Translations under genes and position numbers: made by a program
The notes under the pieces: model-generated
The model's input: only the letters and a program-made list of their open reading frames with translations
What the model was told of the DNA's origin: nothing
The model's database searches: none
In this document: piece by piece, positions 1-9,381 of the stretch
Layout of the letters: every line of letters begins with the position of its first letter
How positions within the stretch are numbered: position 1 is the stretch's first letter
Source of the DNA: DASQPA01 sp963757335
GTDB lineage: Bacteria; Acidobacteriota; Thermoanaerobaculia; Multivoradales; UBA5704
Assembly: GCA_963757335.1 (NCBI GenBank)
Contig: CAVWRJ010000013.1
Span: 248,001 to 312,000, forward strand
Reading direction: 5' to 3'
Length of the DNA stretch: 64,000 nt

Positions 1-1877
1 CCCGGGCCGGCGAGGTGGCGAGCTCCGACAGCAAGCGCGACCTCGGGGCGGCGAAGCTCACCTTCCGGGCCAGCGAGAGCCAGTCGATCGTCGCCAGCTT
101 CTTCCAGGACCCGCGCACCGACTCCGGCGCGATCAACGACGGCAGCCATTCGCTGAACGGCGATCCCCTGACCTACGACGGGCGCCAGGAGTTCGGCGGC
201 AAGGACTACGCTCTGCGCTACCAGGGCATCCTGGGCACCGACTGGCTGCTCTCCGGCCAGCTGTCGCGCCACCGCGAGCAGAACTCGGTGGGGCCGGCGG
301 GCGCCGCGGGCGACAGCGCGCAGTTCCGGGACATCGAGAACAACTCCTTCCAGACCGGAGGCTTCGGCCTGATCCAGGACAAGAGCTTCAAGCGCGACTT
401 CGGCGGCATTTCGGCGACCCGCTTCCTCGGCAGCCACGAGATCAAGGCCGGCCTCGACTACGAGACGGAGGAGGCGAACGTCGTCCGCCGGGAGTCGGGC
501 GGTCAGGAGGTCGACGTCTTCGCCAATCCGGTCGATCCGGGCCAGCCGATCTACCGCCACAACTTCTGGACGACCACGGACGCCACGATCGCCAACGCCC
601 CGCTGTCGCGCCTGAGCGCCAGCCCCAAGCACAAGGCGACCTCGGCCTATCTCCAGGACCGCTTTAACGTGCTCTCGAACTTCACCCTCTCGCTGGGGCT
701 CCGCTGGGATCGCCAGCAGATCATCGACTCCGCGGGCAAGCTGCAGATCGACTTGAAGAAGGACTACGCGCCGCGCCTTGGCTTCATCTGGGACCCCAGC
801 CGCGACCATCGCTCGAAGGTCTTCGGCTCGGCCGGCCGCTTCTACGAGCAGATCCCCATGGATTTAGTCATCCGCTCCTACTCCTATGAGCGGCAGGCGC
901 GCATCTTCAACTTCTCGCCCACCGACAACCACCCGAACGCCGGCGCCGAGGGGGACCTCGGCACCTCCTCCGCCATTCTCGGCACGGTGATCGAGCCGGC
1001 CGACCCCAACATCGGCGGCCAGTACATCGACGAGGTGATCGTCGGCGGCGAGCGCGAGGTGGCGCCGAGCATCGCGGTGGGGGTCAAGGGAATCTACCGC
1101 TCCTACGGCCAGGTGATCGAGGATTTCCTCTGCCGGGACGACGGCACCTACTGCATCGGCAACCCCGGCAAGGGGATCTTCGAGCGGGCCTACACCCTCG
1201 ACTACTCGCAGACCTACCCGGCGCCCAAGGCGAAGCGCACCTACAAGGGGGTGCAGCTCGACGTCACCAAGCGGCTATCGAACAACTGGCAGGGGCTCGC
1301 CTCTTACATCTACTCGAAGCTCGACGGCAACTACGACGGCGAGTACTCGCCGTTCACCAACGTCGGCGCCGACCCCAACATCTCGGCGGCCTACGACTAC
1401 TACGACTTCTTCACCAACGGCAGCGACCTCTCCCGGATCACCAACAAGGGGCCGCTCTCGAACGACCGCCGCCAGCAGCTCAAGGTCTCGGGCACCTACT
1501 TCACCGCCTTCAAGCTCCAGCTCGGGCTCTCCGCCTTCTGGGAGACCGGCACGCCGATCACCCGCTACGGCTACTCGGACGCCTACGGCCGCTACGAGTT
1601 CTTCCTCACCCCGCGCGGCAGCGAGGGGCGGACCCCGAGCATCTACGAGGCGGACCTCCACCTCGGCTATCCACTGACCGTGGGACCGGCGACGGTCAAC
1701 GTTCTCTTCGACATCTTCAACCTCCTGAACGCCCAGCAGCCGATCCTCCTCGATCAGCGCTGGGGCTTCCAGGAGGCCGACAACGCCTCGCCGACGCCGG
1801 TCAATCCGGACTACAAGAAACCGGTGCTGCGAACCCCGCCGCGATCGTTGCGGCTGGGGTTGCGGGTGAGCTTCTAG
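1..1877 (+). CDS. TonB-dependent receptor, C-terminal part (cut by window edge)
   Basis: The reading frame is open from base 3, so the true start lies upstream; the GTG at 15 is not a credible start. About 620 residues of an outer-membrane beta-barrel are visible, with many alternating aromatic/polar strands, DPN-type turns and a last strand RLGLRVSF ending in Phe, the usual beta-barrel assembly signal. This resembles the large TonB-dependent/Oar-like receptors common in Acidobacteriota, which import glycans, peptides or siderophores. The plug domain and any N-terminal carboxypeptidase-regulatory domain are outside the window, so the substrate cannot be assigned. A short gap separates it from the small secreted protein at 1920. 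Confidence 0.85.
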   Translation, partial: RAGEVASSDSKRDLGAAKLTFRASESQSIVASFFQDPRTDSGAINDGSHSLNGDPLTYDGRQEFGGKDYALRYQGILGTDWLLSGQLSRHREQNSVGPAGAAGDSAQFRDIENNSFQTGGFGLIQDKSFKRDFGGISATRFLGSHEIKAGLDYETEEANVVRRESGGQEVDVFANPVDPGQPIYRHNFWTTTDATIANAPLSRLSASPKHKATSAYLQDRFNVLSNFTLSLGLRWDRQQIIDSAGKLQIDLKKDYAPRLGFIWDPSRDHRSKVFGSAGRFYEQIPMDLVIRSYSYERQARIFNFSPTDNHPNAGAEGDLGTSSAILGTVIEPADPNIGGQYIDEVIVGGEREVAPSIAVGVKGIYRSYGQVIEDFLCRDDGTYCIGNPGKGIFERAYTLDYSQTYPAPKAKRTYKGVQLDVTKRLSNNWQGLASYIYSKLDGNYDGEYSPFTNVGADPNISAAYDYYDFFTNGSDLSRITNKGPLSNDRRQQLKVSGTYFTAFKLQLGLSAFWETGTPITRYGYSDAYGRYEFFLTPRGSEGRTPSIYEADLHLGYPLTVGPATVNVLFDIFNLLNAQQPILLDQRWGFQEADNASPTPVNPDYKKPVLRTPPRSLRLGLRVSF

Positions 1878-1919
1878 GGTTCGACGACGAATTCATCGAT
1901 TTGGCTTCGAGGAGGAGCG

Positions 1920-2455
1920 ATGCGGCGACTGATCGTTGTGGGTTTACTCTCTGGGGCGGCCCTCCTGGCGCCCCGAATGGGGCTCGCGGAACCGCCGCCG
2001 GCAGCGGCGGCATCGCCGGCAGCGGTGGCGACGGATCTCGCTCAGCTCAATCTGCGGGTGGTGGAGGCGCGGGCGGTCGACAGCATCAAAGTGGACGAGA
2101 CCGAGGTCAAACCCGAGAAGGGTGCGAAGCTCGTCGTCGTCACTCTCCGCGGGAAGCTCGCGGAGCCCGGACGGGTGACCGTGTCCTCGGCGGCGTTCTC
2201 CGCCCTCTACTCCGAGGTGGCCGAGAAGACGGGGGGAACGCAGGACGAGAAGGTCGCGAAGGTCCAGGCGAAGGCGATCGACGTGGGGGGGACGGCTCCT
2301 GGGCCTCCAGCACGACGACCACCTACCCCAAGCCGAAGGATGTCCTGATCGACGTTGCCCTGCCGCTCCCCGCCGGGGTCAACGAGCTCTTCCTCCTCTG
2401 GGACACGGCCAAGGGGAAGAAGCGGGCCGCGGTCAAGCTGGGAGCGAAGAAGTAG
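1920..2455 (+). CDS. small secreted protein, hypothetical (one-base frameshift)
   Basis: ATG 1920 follows GAGGAGCG, a good ribosome binding site. The protein begins with a signal peptide (MRRLIVVGLLSGAALLAP, then an Ala/Pro-rich stretch) and continues as a beta-rich domain with motifs IKVDETEVKPEKGAKLVVV and PGRVTVSSAAFSALY. The frame breaks at a seven-G run (2285-2291). Adding one G joins it to the downstream frame (SWASSTTTTYPKPKDVLID to KLGAKK, stop 2455), giving 178 residues. The C-terminal half reads as real protein (strands VLIDVALPLP, ELFLLWD). The layout resembles DUF4352-like extracellular domains, but I do not recognise the family. It may act with the receptor just upstream. Confidence 0.6.
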
Positions 2456-2461
2456 GAACGG

Positions 2462-3860
2462 CTAACCCCACTCCATGATCTCGGGGAGGGTCGTCCGCAC
2501 CAGCGGCAGCTCTTCCGGCAGCCAGGCTAGAAAGCCGGGGCTGGCGAAGAGCTCGGCGTCCCCCGGGTAGGTCGGGACGAGGTAGGGGGGGAAGCGGGCG
2601 AAGATCTCGCGGTCGGAGCGGCGGCGGCGCTTCTGGACCGCGGCGCGGCGCTCGGCGGCGCCGTCCAGGTGCCCCAGGAGATAGGAGAGGGTCCGGAACT
2701 GGGCGATCGTCCGCTCGTCGGTCAGGGTGGGGAAGACGGGAGCGGCGTTGGGAGGCGAGGGTGCCAGCGGGGGTGGGGGGGCCAGCCGTTCGGCGAGCTT
2801 CCGAAAGCCGCGGCGGGCGAACTCCCGCGGCCCGTAGTCGCGGAGCTTCCTCGCGAGATTGGCCACGGTCCGCGGCTCGGGGGGGAAGACGGGCGGCGTT
2901 GGTGGAGCAGCAGAACCTCCCCGCGGGGCGGTGTTCGCGATATGGCCGGCGTAGGGGTCGAGGCGGAGGGTTTCCGCTCCGGGATTGTTGCCGACCAGCA
3001 TCGCCTGGGTGCGGGCGAGGAAGGTGAGGAGGAGGCTCGGCATCACCTTCTCCCAGAGCCCCGGCTCGTAGTTCTTGTAGGCGGTCAAGAAGGCGTTCCG
3101 CTCGAAGAGGAAGCCGCGGTTAAAGAGCCCCAGGAGGTCGCTCGTGGCGCTCGACCGGTGGTGGACGACCGCGCCGGGGACGAAGGTGATCCGCTCGCCC
3201 CCCGCCCACAGCCGCCAGCCGAGATCGACATCCTCCAGATAGGCGAAGTAGTCCTCGTCGAAGCCCCCGGCGTCGAGGAACGACTGGCGGCGGACGAGCA
3301 TGTTGCCGCCGCAGGCGAAGGGGAGCTCCTCGCCGAGCCCCGGCACCGCCGCTCGGGCCAGCGGCTTCCGGAAGTCGAGCTGGAAGGCATGGCCGTCGAA
3401 GGTCATCACCCCGCGGCCGAAGTCGAGCCGCTCCCCCGCCCAGTCGACGATCTTGCCGGAGACCGCCGCCACGTCGGCCGGCGCGGCTAAAAGGGCGGCG
3501 ACGAGGGCGCGCGAGCCAGCCGGGCTCCGGCCGGGTGTCGTTGTTGAGGAAGGCCACCGCCTCGCCGGAGGCCGCCGCCACCAGCCGGTTGTTGCCGGCG
3601 CAGAAGCCGAGGTTGACCGGGCTCGCGATCAGCCGCACCTCCGGATGGCGGTCGCGCACCCACTCGGCGGTGCCGTCGGTCGAGCCGTTGTCGAGAACCA
3701 GCACCTCCCAGGAGAGGCCGGGGTCGTCCTGCTCGCGCAGGGCGGCGAGGCAGGTCTCCAGATGCTGCCGGCCGTTCCAGGAGAGGATGGCGACCGAGAC
3801 CTTCGGGGCTTTCCGCGCTCCTGGCGCTCTCCGCACTCCCCGCGCTCCAGAAGCCGTCAT
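2462..3860 (-). CDS. family 2 glycosyltransferase (one-base frameshift)
   Basis: This is a GT-A fold glycosyltransferase of the rhamnosyltransferase type. The N-terminal part (from ATG 3860) carries VSVAILSWNGRQHLETCL, the nucleotide-binding VLVLDNGSTDGTAEW, NLGFCAGNN and the metal-binding FLNNDTRPEPGW. The rest (from about 3500 down to 2462) carries the acceptor half, CGGNMLVRRQSFLDAGGFDE and YLEDVDLGWRL. The two halves are in different frames. Removing one base near 3505 (CTCGCGCGCC) gives a continuous protein of 465 residues. The ATG overlaps the stop of the preceding GT4 gene (ATGA), so it is the last gene of this glycan operon. It probably adds a sugar to a lipid-linked or surface glycan at the inner membrane face. 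Confidence 0.8.
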
Positions 3861-5161
3861 ACCTTCTCCAGAAGCAGCTTGAGCCGCCGGCGCACCCTAA
3901 AAGCCAGCCGATCGGGAGGGGTGACCGTCGCCGGACGGTGAGCGAAGCGCTCCTTGGCGGGGTCGACCCGCGGCTCCCGGCAGAAGCGGATCAGGGGGGC
4001 GAGGGCACGGTCCCAGGTGAAGTCGGCGAGGAGCTCGCGCGCCCCCTCCCGCCGGAGCATGGCGGAGTGGCGGCCGCCGGGTCTCCCGCATCGTCCAGGG
4101 CCTCGACGAGCGCCCTTGCCAGGGCCGCGGGGTCCCCCGGCGGCACCACCCAGCCGGCGCGGTGCTCGGCGAGGAGCCGGCCCATGGTCCCCCCCTCGCT
4201 CGTCACCACCGGGCAGCCGGCGGCCAGGGCGTCCAGAAAGCGGGTGCGGAGCGAGAGCCGGGTTTCGAGGCTCGGCCGGTGCGGGGCGACCAGGAGGTCG
4301 ACGTCGCGCAGCAGGTCGTAGCGGCGCTCGGCCGGGACCCAGTCGAGGATCTCGACCCGGCTCCCCCACCAGCCGAGCCTCCGGCAGCGGGCCTCGACCT
4401 CGGCGAAGAGGCGCTGCGGGGTGGAGCCGGGATTGGGGTTGCGGATCAAGAGGAGGGTCCAGGGGCGGCCGGAAAGCTCCTCGCGGCCGAGGGCGTCTAA
4501 GAGGGTCCAGGGGTCGTACCAGTCGTAGAGCCCGCCGAAGAGGAGCCGGCGCTCCCCCGGCCGGCGCGGGGGGAGGACCGGCCGGTGGGGCGGCAGCGCC
4601 TCGGGCACCCCGAAGGGGACCGGGGCGATCAGGGTGGCGAGGTCGGGGTCGTCCGCGATCCGCTCCGGGTTGACCCGGCCGAGGGCGGCGAGGAAGCCGA
4701 GGTAGAAGGTCCGCTGCTCCTCGGACGAGCAGAGGAAGAAGTCGCCGCGGGAGAGCTGCAGGACCCAGGTGGCGTGGTCGTTCCGGTAGGGGTCGAGCCC
4801 GAGGGTAGCGAGGTAGGAGAGGTTCTCGACCAGCCAGGGGTCGTAGAGGTCGATCGCCACCGGGAGATCGGGGAAGCTCCAAAAGCAGGTCGTTGGCGAG
4901 CTGGCCCTGGGCGACCGCGGCGTCGCAGCCGGCGAGGGTCGCTGCGAGCCTGCCGCGCTCGAAGGGGCGGATGTCGAGAGCGGTGCCGGCGTTGCCGGCG
5001 GTGCCGGCGAGGGCCGCGGTCTCCTCCGGTGCCGCCGGGGAGACCAGGCGGACGTCGATCCCGTAGCCCGGCAGCCGCCGGGCGATCTCCAGATAGCGGA
5101 TGCCGATCCCCGCCATGAGCGGCCGGATGGGCTCGGAGGAAAGGAGCGCGATCCGGGTCAT
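3857..5161 (-). CDS. GT4-type glycosyltransferase (two compensating frameshifts)
   Basis: ATG 5161 overlaps the stop of the PIG-L/GT2 gene (ATGA). The N-terminus MTRIALLSSEPIRPLMAGIG and IRYLEIARRL is the glycine loop and first helix of a GT-B glycosyltransferase. The middle (4860 down to about 4080) lies in another frame and has IDLYDPWLVENL, LLFGGLYDWYDPWTLLDAL, VEILDWVPAERRYDLL and a C-terminal nucleotide-binding pocket with LAAGCPVVTSEGGTM. The final part returns to the first frame (MLRREGARELLADFTWDRAL). The first break is at a four-G run, 4870-4873 (one base too many); the second is near 4060-4085 (one base missing). Corrected length is 434 residues. Its role in surface-glycan synthesis is inferred from context. 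Confidence 0.75.
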   Translation of the reverse strand: MTRIALLSSEPIRPLMAGIGIRYLEIARRLPGYGIDVRLVSPAAPEETAALAGTAGNAGTALDIRPFERGRLAATLAGCDAAVAQGQLANDLLLELPRSPGGDRPLRPLAGREPLLPRYPRARPLPERPRHLGPAALPRRLLPLLVRGAADLLPRLPRRPRPGQPGADRGRPRPRHPDRPGPLRGARGAAAPPAGPPPAPAGGAPAPLRRALRLVRPLDPLRRPRPRGAFRPPLDPPLDPQPQSRLHPAAPLRRGRGPLPEARLVGEPGRDPRLGPGRAPLRPAARRRPPGRPAPAEPRNPALAPHPLSGRPGRRLPGGDERGGDHGPAPRRAPRRLGGAAGGPRGPGKGARRGPGRCGRPGGRHSAMLRREGARELLADFTWDRALAPLIRFCREPRVDPAKERFAHRPATVTPPDRLAFRVRRRLKLLLEKV

Positions 5162-7152
5162 GGCTTGCGGCGCTCTAGCCACTCGTGGGTGCGCCAGGCG
5201 CGGGTCGACTCCATCTCCCGGACGAGGCCGTTGAGCCGCTCGATCTCGGCATAGGTCCGCCCCAGATGCTCGTCCCGCTCGGCTAAAGCGGCGCGCAGCT
5301 TCTCCTCCTCGCCGTACAGCCGCCGAGCCTCGGTGTCGAGGAGGGCATGAGCGTCGCTGAGCGCCGCCAGGTCGCCGTTCTTCGCGTGGTAGAGCTCCTC
5401 GAAGCGGAAGCGTTCGCGGGAGAGCTCCTCGTGGGCGTTCCTCAAGATGGCGAGGTCGCGCTCGGTCTCGTGGAGCTGCCAGCCGAGGGCGGAGAGCTCG
5501 CGGCCGCGGGCCGAGAGCTCCTCGCCGAAGCGCTCCTCGTTCCGGGCGAGCTCCCGGCGCAGCTCCGCCGCCTCCCGGCGGGCCGCCGTCCGCCCCTCCA
5601 GGGCCTCGACCTCGGCGGCACGCAGGCGGTCGATCGCCCGCGCCAGGCCCGCGGGCGGCAGGAGGGCCGCGTGCTTGGCGAGGACCCGGGCCTTGACCGC
5701 CAGGAAGTCGCCGCGCTCGCGGGGGCGCTCGCCGAAGATGTGATGCCCGGCGCCCCGGAAGTGCCGATACTCGCAGGTCACCCGGGCCAGGTGGTGAAAG
5801 GGGGCGCGGGTAGCGAGCCGGATCAGCAGGTCCCAGTCCTCGAAAAAGGGGAGCGAGAGGTCGAAGGGGCCGATCTCGCCGAGCAGCCGGCGCTCGATCA
5901 GGAGGGTGTTGAAGGGGATGTAGTTGTCGACCAGGAGAACATCGGGATCGAAGTCGCGGCTGTAGGGGAGCCGGCGCTCGCGGCAGACCCAGCCTGGAGC
6001 GTCGAGCTCGTAGACCCCCACCGCGGCGTCGGTGTAGGCGACCCGCACCCCGGCCCCCCCGACGAGGCCGGCGAGGGTCGCCAGGTGCTCGGGCGCCGCG
6101 AGGTCGTCGTCGTCGAGGAAGGCGACATAGTCGCCGGTCGCCGCCTCCACCCCTGCCTGGGCTGCCGCGGCGCGGCCGCGGCTCTCCGGGAGGTCGACCC
6201 GCACCACCGGCAGCGGATAGCCGGCGGGAACCTCGGGGCGCTCGCCGCCGTCGTTCACGAGGACCACCTCGGCCCGCCGGTAAGCCCCCTCGGCCAGGCT
6301 GGCGAGCGCCTCGGCGAGGAGCGCCGGGCGGTCCCGGGTGCGGACGACGACCGAGACCCGCGGCCCCTCCCGCACCTCCTGGATCTCCGGCAGCCCCCCG
6401 AGGTGGCGGACGAGCTGGGCGAGGCTACGGGTGGTGAAGTCAGCGGCGGCGAGCCGCCGGTAGCCCTCGGCGAGGCCGACCTCCGGCGCCAGGGTGAGGG
6501 TCCGGAACCGGCGCAACCCCAGGGCCGCGTTGAGGTAGCCGTGCCGCTCCTCCTGGCTCCTGTAGCAGGCCATGGCGGCCTCCAGCCGGGGGGCCTCGGC
6601 GGTGACGTCGACGAGGAGATCGGGGTGGGCCGGGTGATTGACCTCGTAGAGGAGGACCTGGAGGTCCACCCAGGGGGTCCAGGGGGTCTCGCCACCGGGG
6701 CGGAGGGCGCCGAGCAGCCGGTGGACGGCGGCGAAGGCCGCCCGGTGATCGCGGCTCACCTCCAGCGGCGAGGGGACGAGGAGCAGCTCCGGCCGGAGAG
6801 TGAGAAGGGCCCGGGAGAGGCCCTCAGCGATCTCCGGCAGCCGGTGCTCCAGCTCGCCGTCTCGGAGGTCCAGGTGGTCGCTGCCGGCGATCCCCAGCGC
6901 CTCGGCCGCCAGCGCCGATTCCTCCCGCCGCCGCTGCCGGTAGGGGTCGCGGGCCTGGGCATCCGGGCCCTCCGTCGCACCGGCGCCGCCGTCGGAGAGG
7001 AAGAGCACCCGCACCGCGGCGCCCGCGGCGGTGAGCTGGGCGACGAGGCCGCCGCAGCCGAGGACCTCGTCGTCGTAGTGCGGGGCGACGACGAGGGCGC
7101 TCGCCGCGTGGACCTTCGTCGTCGTGCCGGGAGGCTCCATCGGGTCCTTCAT
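5158..7152 (-). CDS. PIG-L family deacetylase fused to GT2 glycosyltransferase, with C-terminal coiled coil
   Basis: A 664-residue fusion. Residues about 15-230 are a LmbE/PIG-L zinc amidase: the metal motif APHYDDEVLGCGG, a hydrophobic LRPELLLVPSPLE, and SRDHRAAF with the third metal-binding His. Residues about 260-480 are a GT-A glycosyltransferase: VSVVVRTRDRPALLAEAL, AEVVLVNDGGE, the DXD-type FLDDDD, and a DWDLLIRLA acceptor helix. The last 160 residues are Glu/Arg/Leu-rich heptads forming a coiled coil. PIG-L enzymes de-N-acetylate sugars such as GlcNAc, so one polypeptide could deacetylate a sugar and extend the chain. The ATG at 7152 overlaps the sulfatase stop, and the stop at 5158 overlaps the next ATG. 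No frame break was seen. Confidence 0.85.
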   Translation of the reverse strand: MKDPMEPPGTTTKVHAASALVVAPHYDDEVLGCGGLVAQLTAAGAAVRVLFLSDGGAGATEGPDAQARDPYRQRRREESALAAEALGIAGSDHLDLRDGELEHRLPEIAEGLSRALLTLRPELLLVPSPLEVSRDHRAAFAAVHRLLGALRPGGETPWTPWVDLQVLLYEVNHPAHPDLLVDVTAEAPRLEAAMACYRSQEERHGYLNAALGLRRFRTLTLAPEVGLAEGYRRLAAADFTTRSLAQLVRHLGGLPEIQEVREGPRVSVVVRTRDRPALLAEALASLAEGAYRRAEVVLVNDGGERPEVPAGYPLPVVRVDLPESRGRAAAAQAGVEAATGDYVAFLDDDDLAAPEHLATLAGLVGGAGVRVAYTDAAVGVYELDAPGWVCRERRLPYSRDFDPDVLLVDNYIPFNTLLIERRLLGEIGPFDLSLPFFEDWDLLIRLATRAPFHHLARVTCEYRHFRGAGHHIFGERPRERGDFLAVKARVLAKHAALLPPAGLARAIDRLRAAEVEALEGRTAARREAAELRRELARNEERFGEELSARGRELSALGWQLHETERDLAILRNAHEELSRERFRFEELYHAKNGDLAALSDAHALLDTEARRLYGEEEKLRAALAERDEHLGRTYAEIERLNGLVREMESTRAWRTHEWLERRKP

Positions 7153-9381
7153 TGGATGTACCCCAGGGCGCGGAGGCCCTTTTCGGTCTCGGGGTCGTGC
7201 TCGCGCCGCGCCACGTTGCTCGCCGCGTCGTGCACCCAGAGCCGCACCCCGCCAGCGGCCGGGGCGAGCCCCGGCCACTCTCGGGCGAGGAGCGCCCGGC
7301 GGTCGACCGGGCCGCCACCGTAGGGAGCGTTCATGCCGAGCCGCACCTGCGAGGCGGGGAGCGGCTTGCCGTCCAGGGTCGCCTCGATCCCCGCGATCCC
7401 CCCGAAGTCCCCCTCCACCCGGAAGCCCTTGGCGAGGGCGCCGGAGCGGAGGTCGAAGCGCAGCCGGTTGCCTGCCAGCTCGACATGATCCGCGGGGTCC
7501 AGAAAGTAGGGGACCCAGCGGGCCGGCGGGCGGGTGAAGGTGAGGGTCCCGGCGAGCCGCGAGCCTACCGGTGCATTGGGGAGGAGATCGGTCATCAGCT
7601 TGAGCCCGGGGAGGTCGAAGTCGAGCCGGCGGTGGATCACCGGCGCCAGGCGGGCGGCGAGCCCTGCCTCCCCTGGCCAGAGGTTCCTCTTCTCCTGCGG
7701 ATCGCGGGTCAGGTCGTAAAGCTCGACCGGCTTGAGCCGCGCCAGGTCCTCCTTCCACAGGAGGTCTTCCAGGGCGTTCTTGGGGGTGAACGGCTCCAGC
7801 GGATTGTAGAGGATGAGCTTGTGCCGGCGGAGCACCGCCGCGGCGCGGAGCGGCATCCCGGCCAGGTGCTGGGTGAAGGCCGGGCGCTCGGGGAGCGGAC
7901 CCTTGCCGGTCGCCGCCGGCAGGAGGTCGATCCCCTCCCAACCCGGATCGGCGGTGCCGCCGGCCACCCCCATGAGGGTCGGGCAGGAGGTCGAGGAGGC
8001 GCACCGTGCCGGCGAGCCTCCGGCCGGCCGGGATGTGGCCGTCCCAGCGCAGGAGGAGGGGGACATGGACCTGCTCCTCGTAGAGGGTCTGACCGTGCTT
8101 CCAGCCGCCGTGGTCGTGATGCTCCTCGCCGTGATCGGCGGTGAAGACGATCAGGGTGTTGGCGAGCACCTCGGGGGAGAGGGTCGCGAGGAGCTTGCCG
8201 ATGGCGCCGTCGGCGTAGTGGATCTCGCTGTCGTAGAGCGCCTGGATCTGGGGGATGTCGCGCGCCGGGTCCGGCAGCTTCGAGTAGCCGCTGTAGACGT
8301 CGTGCACCCAGGTCCCGGTGACCGGCCCGTCGTAGTTCGGCAGGAAGGGCGATTTGCCGTTGACGATCTCCGGGTTGTCATAAGGATCGTGCGGATCGAC
8401 GTAGTGGACATAGGCGAAGAACGGCCGGTCCTGGTGGGCCCGGAGCCAGGGCACGGCGTGCTCGTTCAGGCTGTCGGCGTGGCGGCGGATCCACTCGACG
8501 TCGGCGGGCGGGGCATAGAAGGTTCCAAAGCCGCGCTCGAAACCGGCGCCGACGTGGAGGACGGGGTTGGCGATGAACCCGCCGGTCGTGTAGCCGAGCT
8601 TCCCCAGGCGCTCCGCCATCGGGGTAAGCTCGTTGGGGATGCCGAAGGCGGCGAGGTCGGCGCCGAGCACCTCGCCGGGCTCCCGGCCGGTCATGAGGGA
8701 GACCACCGAGGGGAGGGTCCAGGGGGCCTGGCTGTAGGCGTCCTCGACCACCACCCCGGGCTTCGCGATGCGGCGGGCGATCTCCGGGCTGGTGTCCCGG
8801 AAGTAGCCGTAGGGGGTGAGGTGATCGCGGCGCAGGGTGTCGACCAGGATGAAGAGGATGTTGGGCCGCCGCCGGGGCTTTACGGGAGCGGAAACGATCA
8901 CCGGCCCCCAGGCGACGACGTTGGCCCGAGCGAACCGCGGCGGCACCCCTTCGAGTTCGGCCCCGAGCTCCAGGGTGATCTCGCGCCCCGCGTAGGCCGA
9001 GAGATCGGCGTCGAGGTCGAGCCAGCGCGGGCCGTCGTAGCCCTGGCCGCGGGTGCGGCCGAAGAGCACCACCTCGCGCCGGCGCCCCTCCTTCGCCACC
9101 ACCCGCACCTCCAGGCCGGTGATGGTGCGCCAGGCGCCCGGCAGGGTCTCGATCCCGATGTGGAGCGCCGCCCGGCCGCGCGGGATGCGGCCGCGCCAGG
9201 TCCAGGGGGCAGTCGTCGTTAGCACCACCGGACGGCGCTCGTGGTCGTGTTCGAGGACGGCGAGCTCGGGACGGGAGGGGAAGGTCAGGCCCTCCTCTTC
9301 CCCATGACCGATTCGATACCGGTGCGCCTCGACCAGGGGACGCAGCTCGAAGCCCGAGGGAGGCCGGCCGCAACCTGCCAA
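7149..9381 (-). CDS. sulfatase-like hydrolase/transferase, probable lipoprotein (frameshift; start uncertain)
   Basis: A member of the alkaline-phosphatase superfamily. The metal ligands lie in PNILFILVDTLRRDHL and VFTADHGEEHHDHG. The nucleophile region reads SQAPWTLPSVVSLMTG, with Thr/Ser rather than the Cys-X-Pro-X-Arg of true sulfatases, so it may be a phospho- or phosphoglycerol/ethanolamine transferase. The frame shifts at the GGG around 7980; removing one base gives LLDLLPTLMGVAGG and continues to GLRALGYIQ, stop 7149. A C-terminal beta domain of about 200 residues follows the catalytic core. The frame is open to TTG 9381, but the upstream bases encode GAALLLLLGLAGC, a lipobox-like signal, so the real start is upstream and probably hidden by another indel. 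It would act outside the inner membrane on the glycan or a lipid. Confidence 0.75.

Noticed and set aside
5347..7323. 658-codon plus-strand frame opposite the PIG-L/GT2 gene
   Set aside because: Arg/Glu/Gly/Leu-rich composition and no domains; a shadow of GC-rich coding DNA on the other strand.
5158..9381. One 1407-codon minus-strand protein (sulfatase plus PIG-L plus GT2)
   Set aside because: The sulfatase leaves its frame near 7980 and ends at 7149; residues between about 7970 and 7153 in the long frame are Pro/Arg-rich noise. Two genes with an ATGA overlap explain it better.
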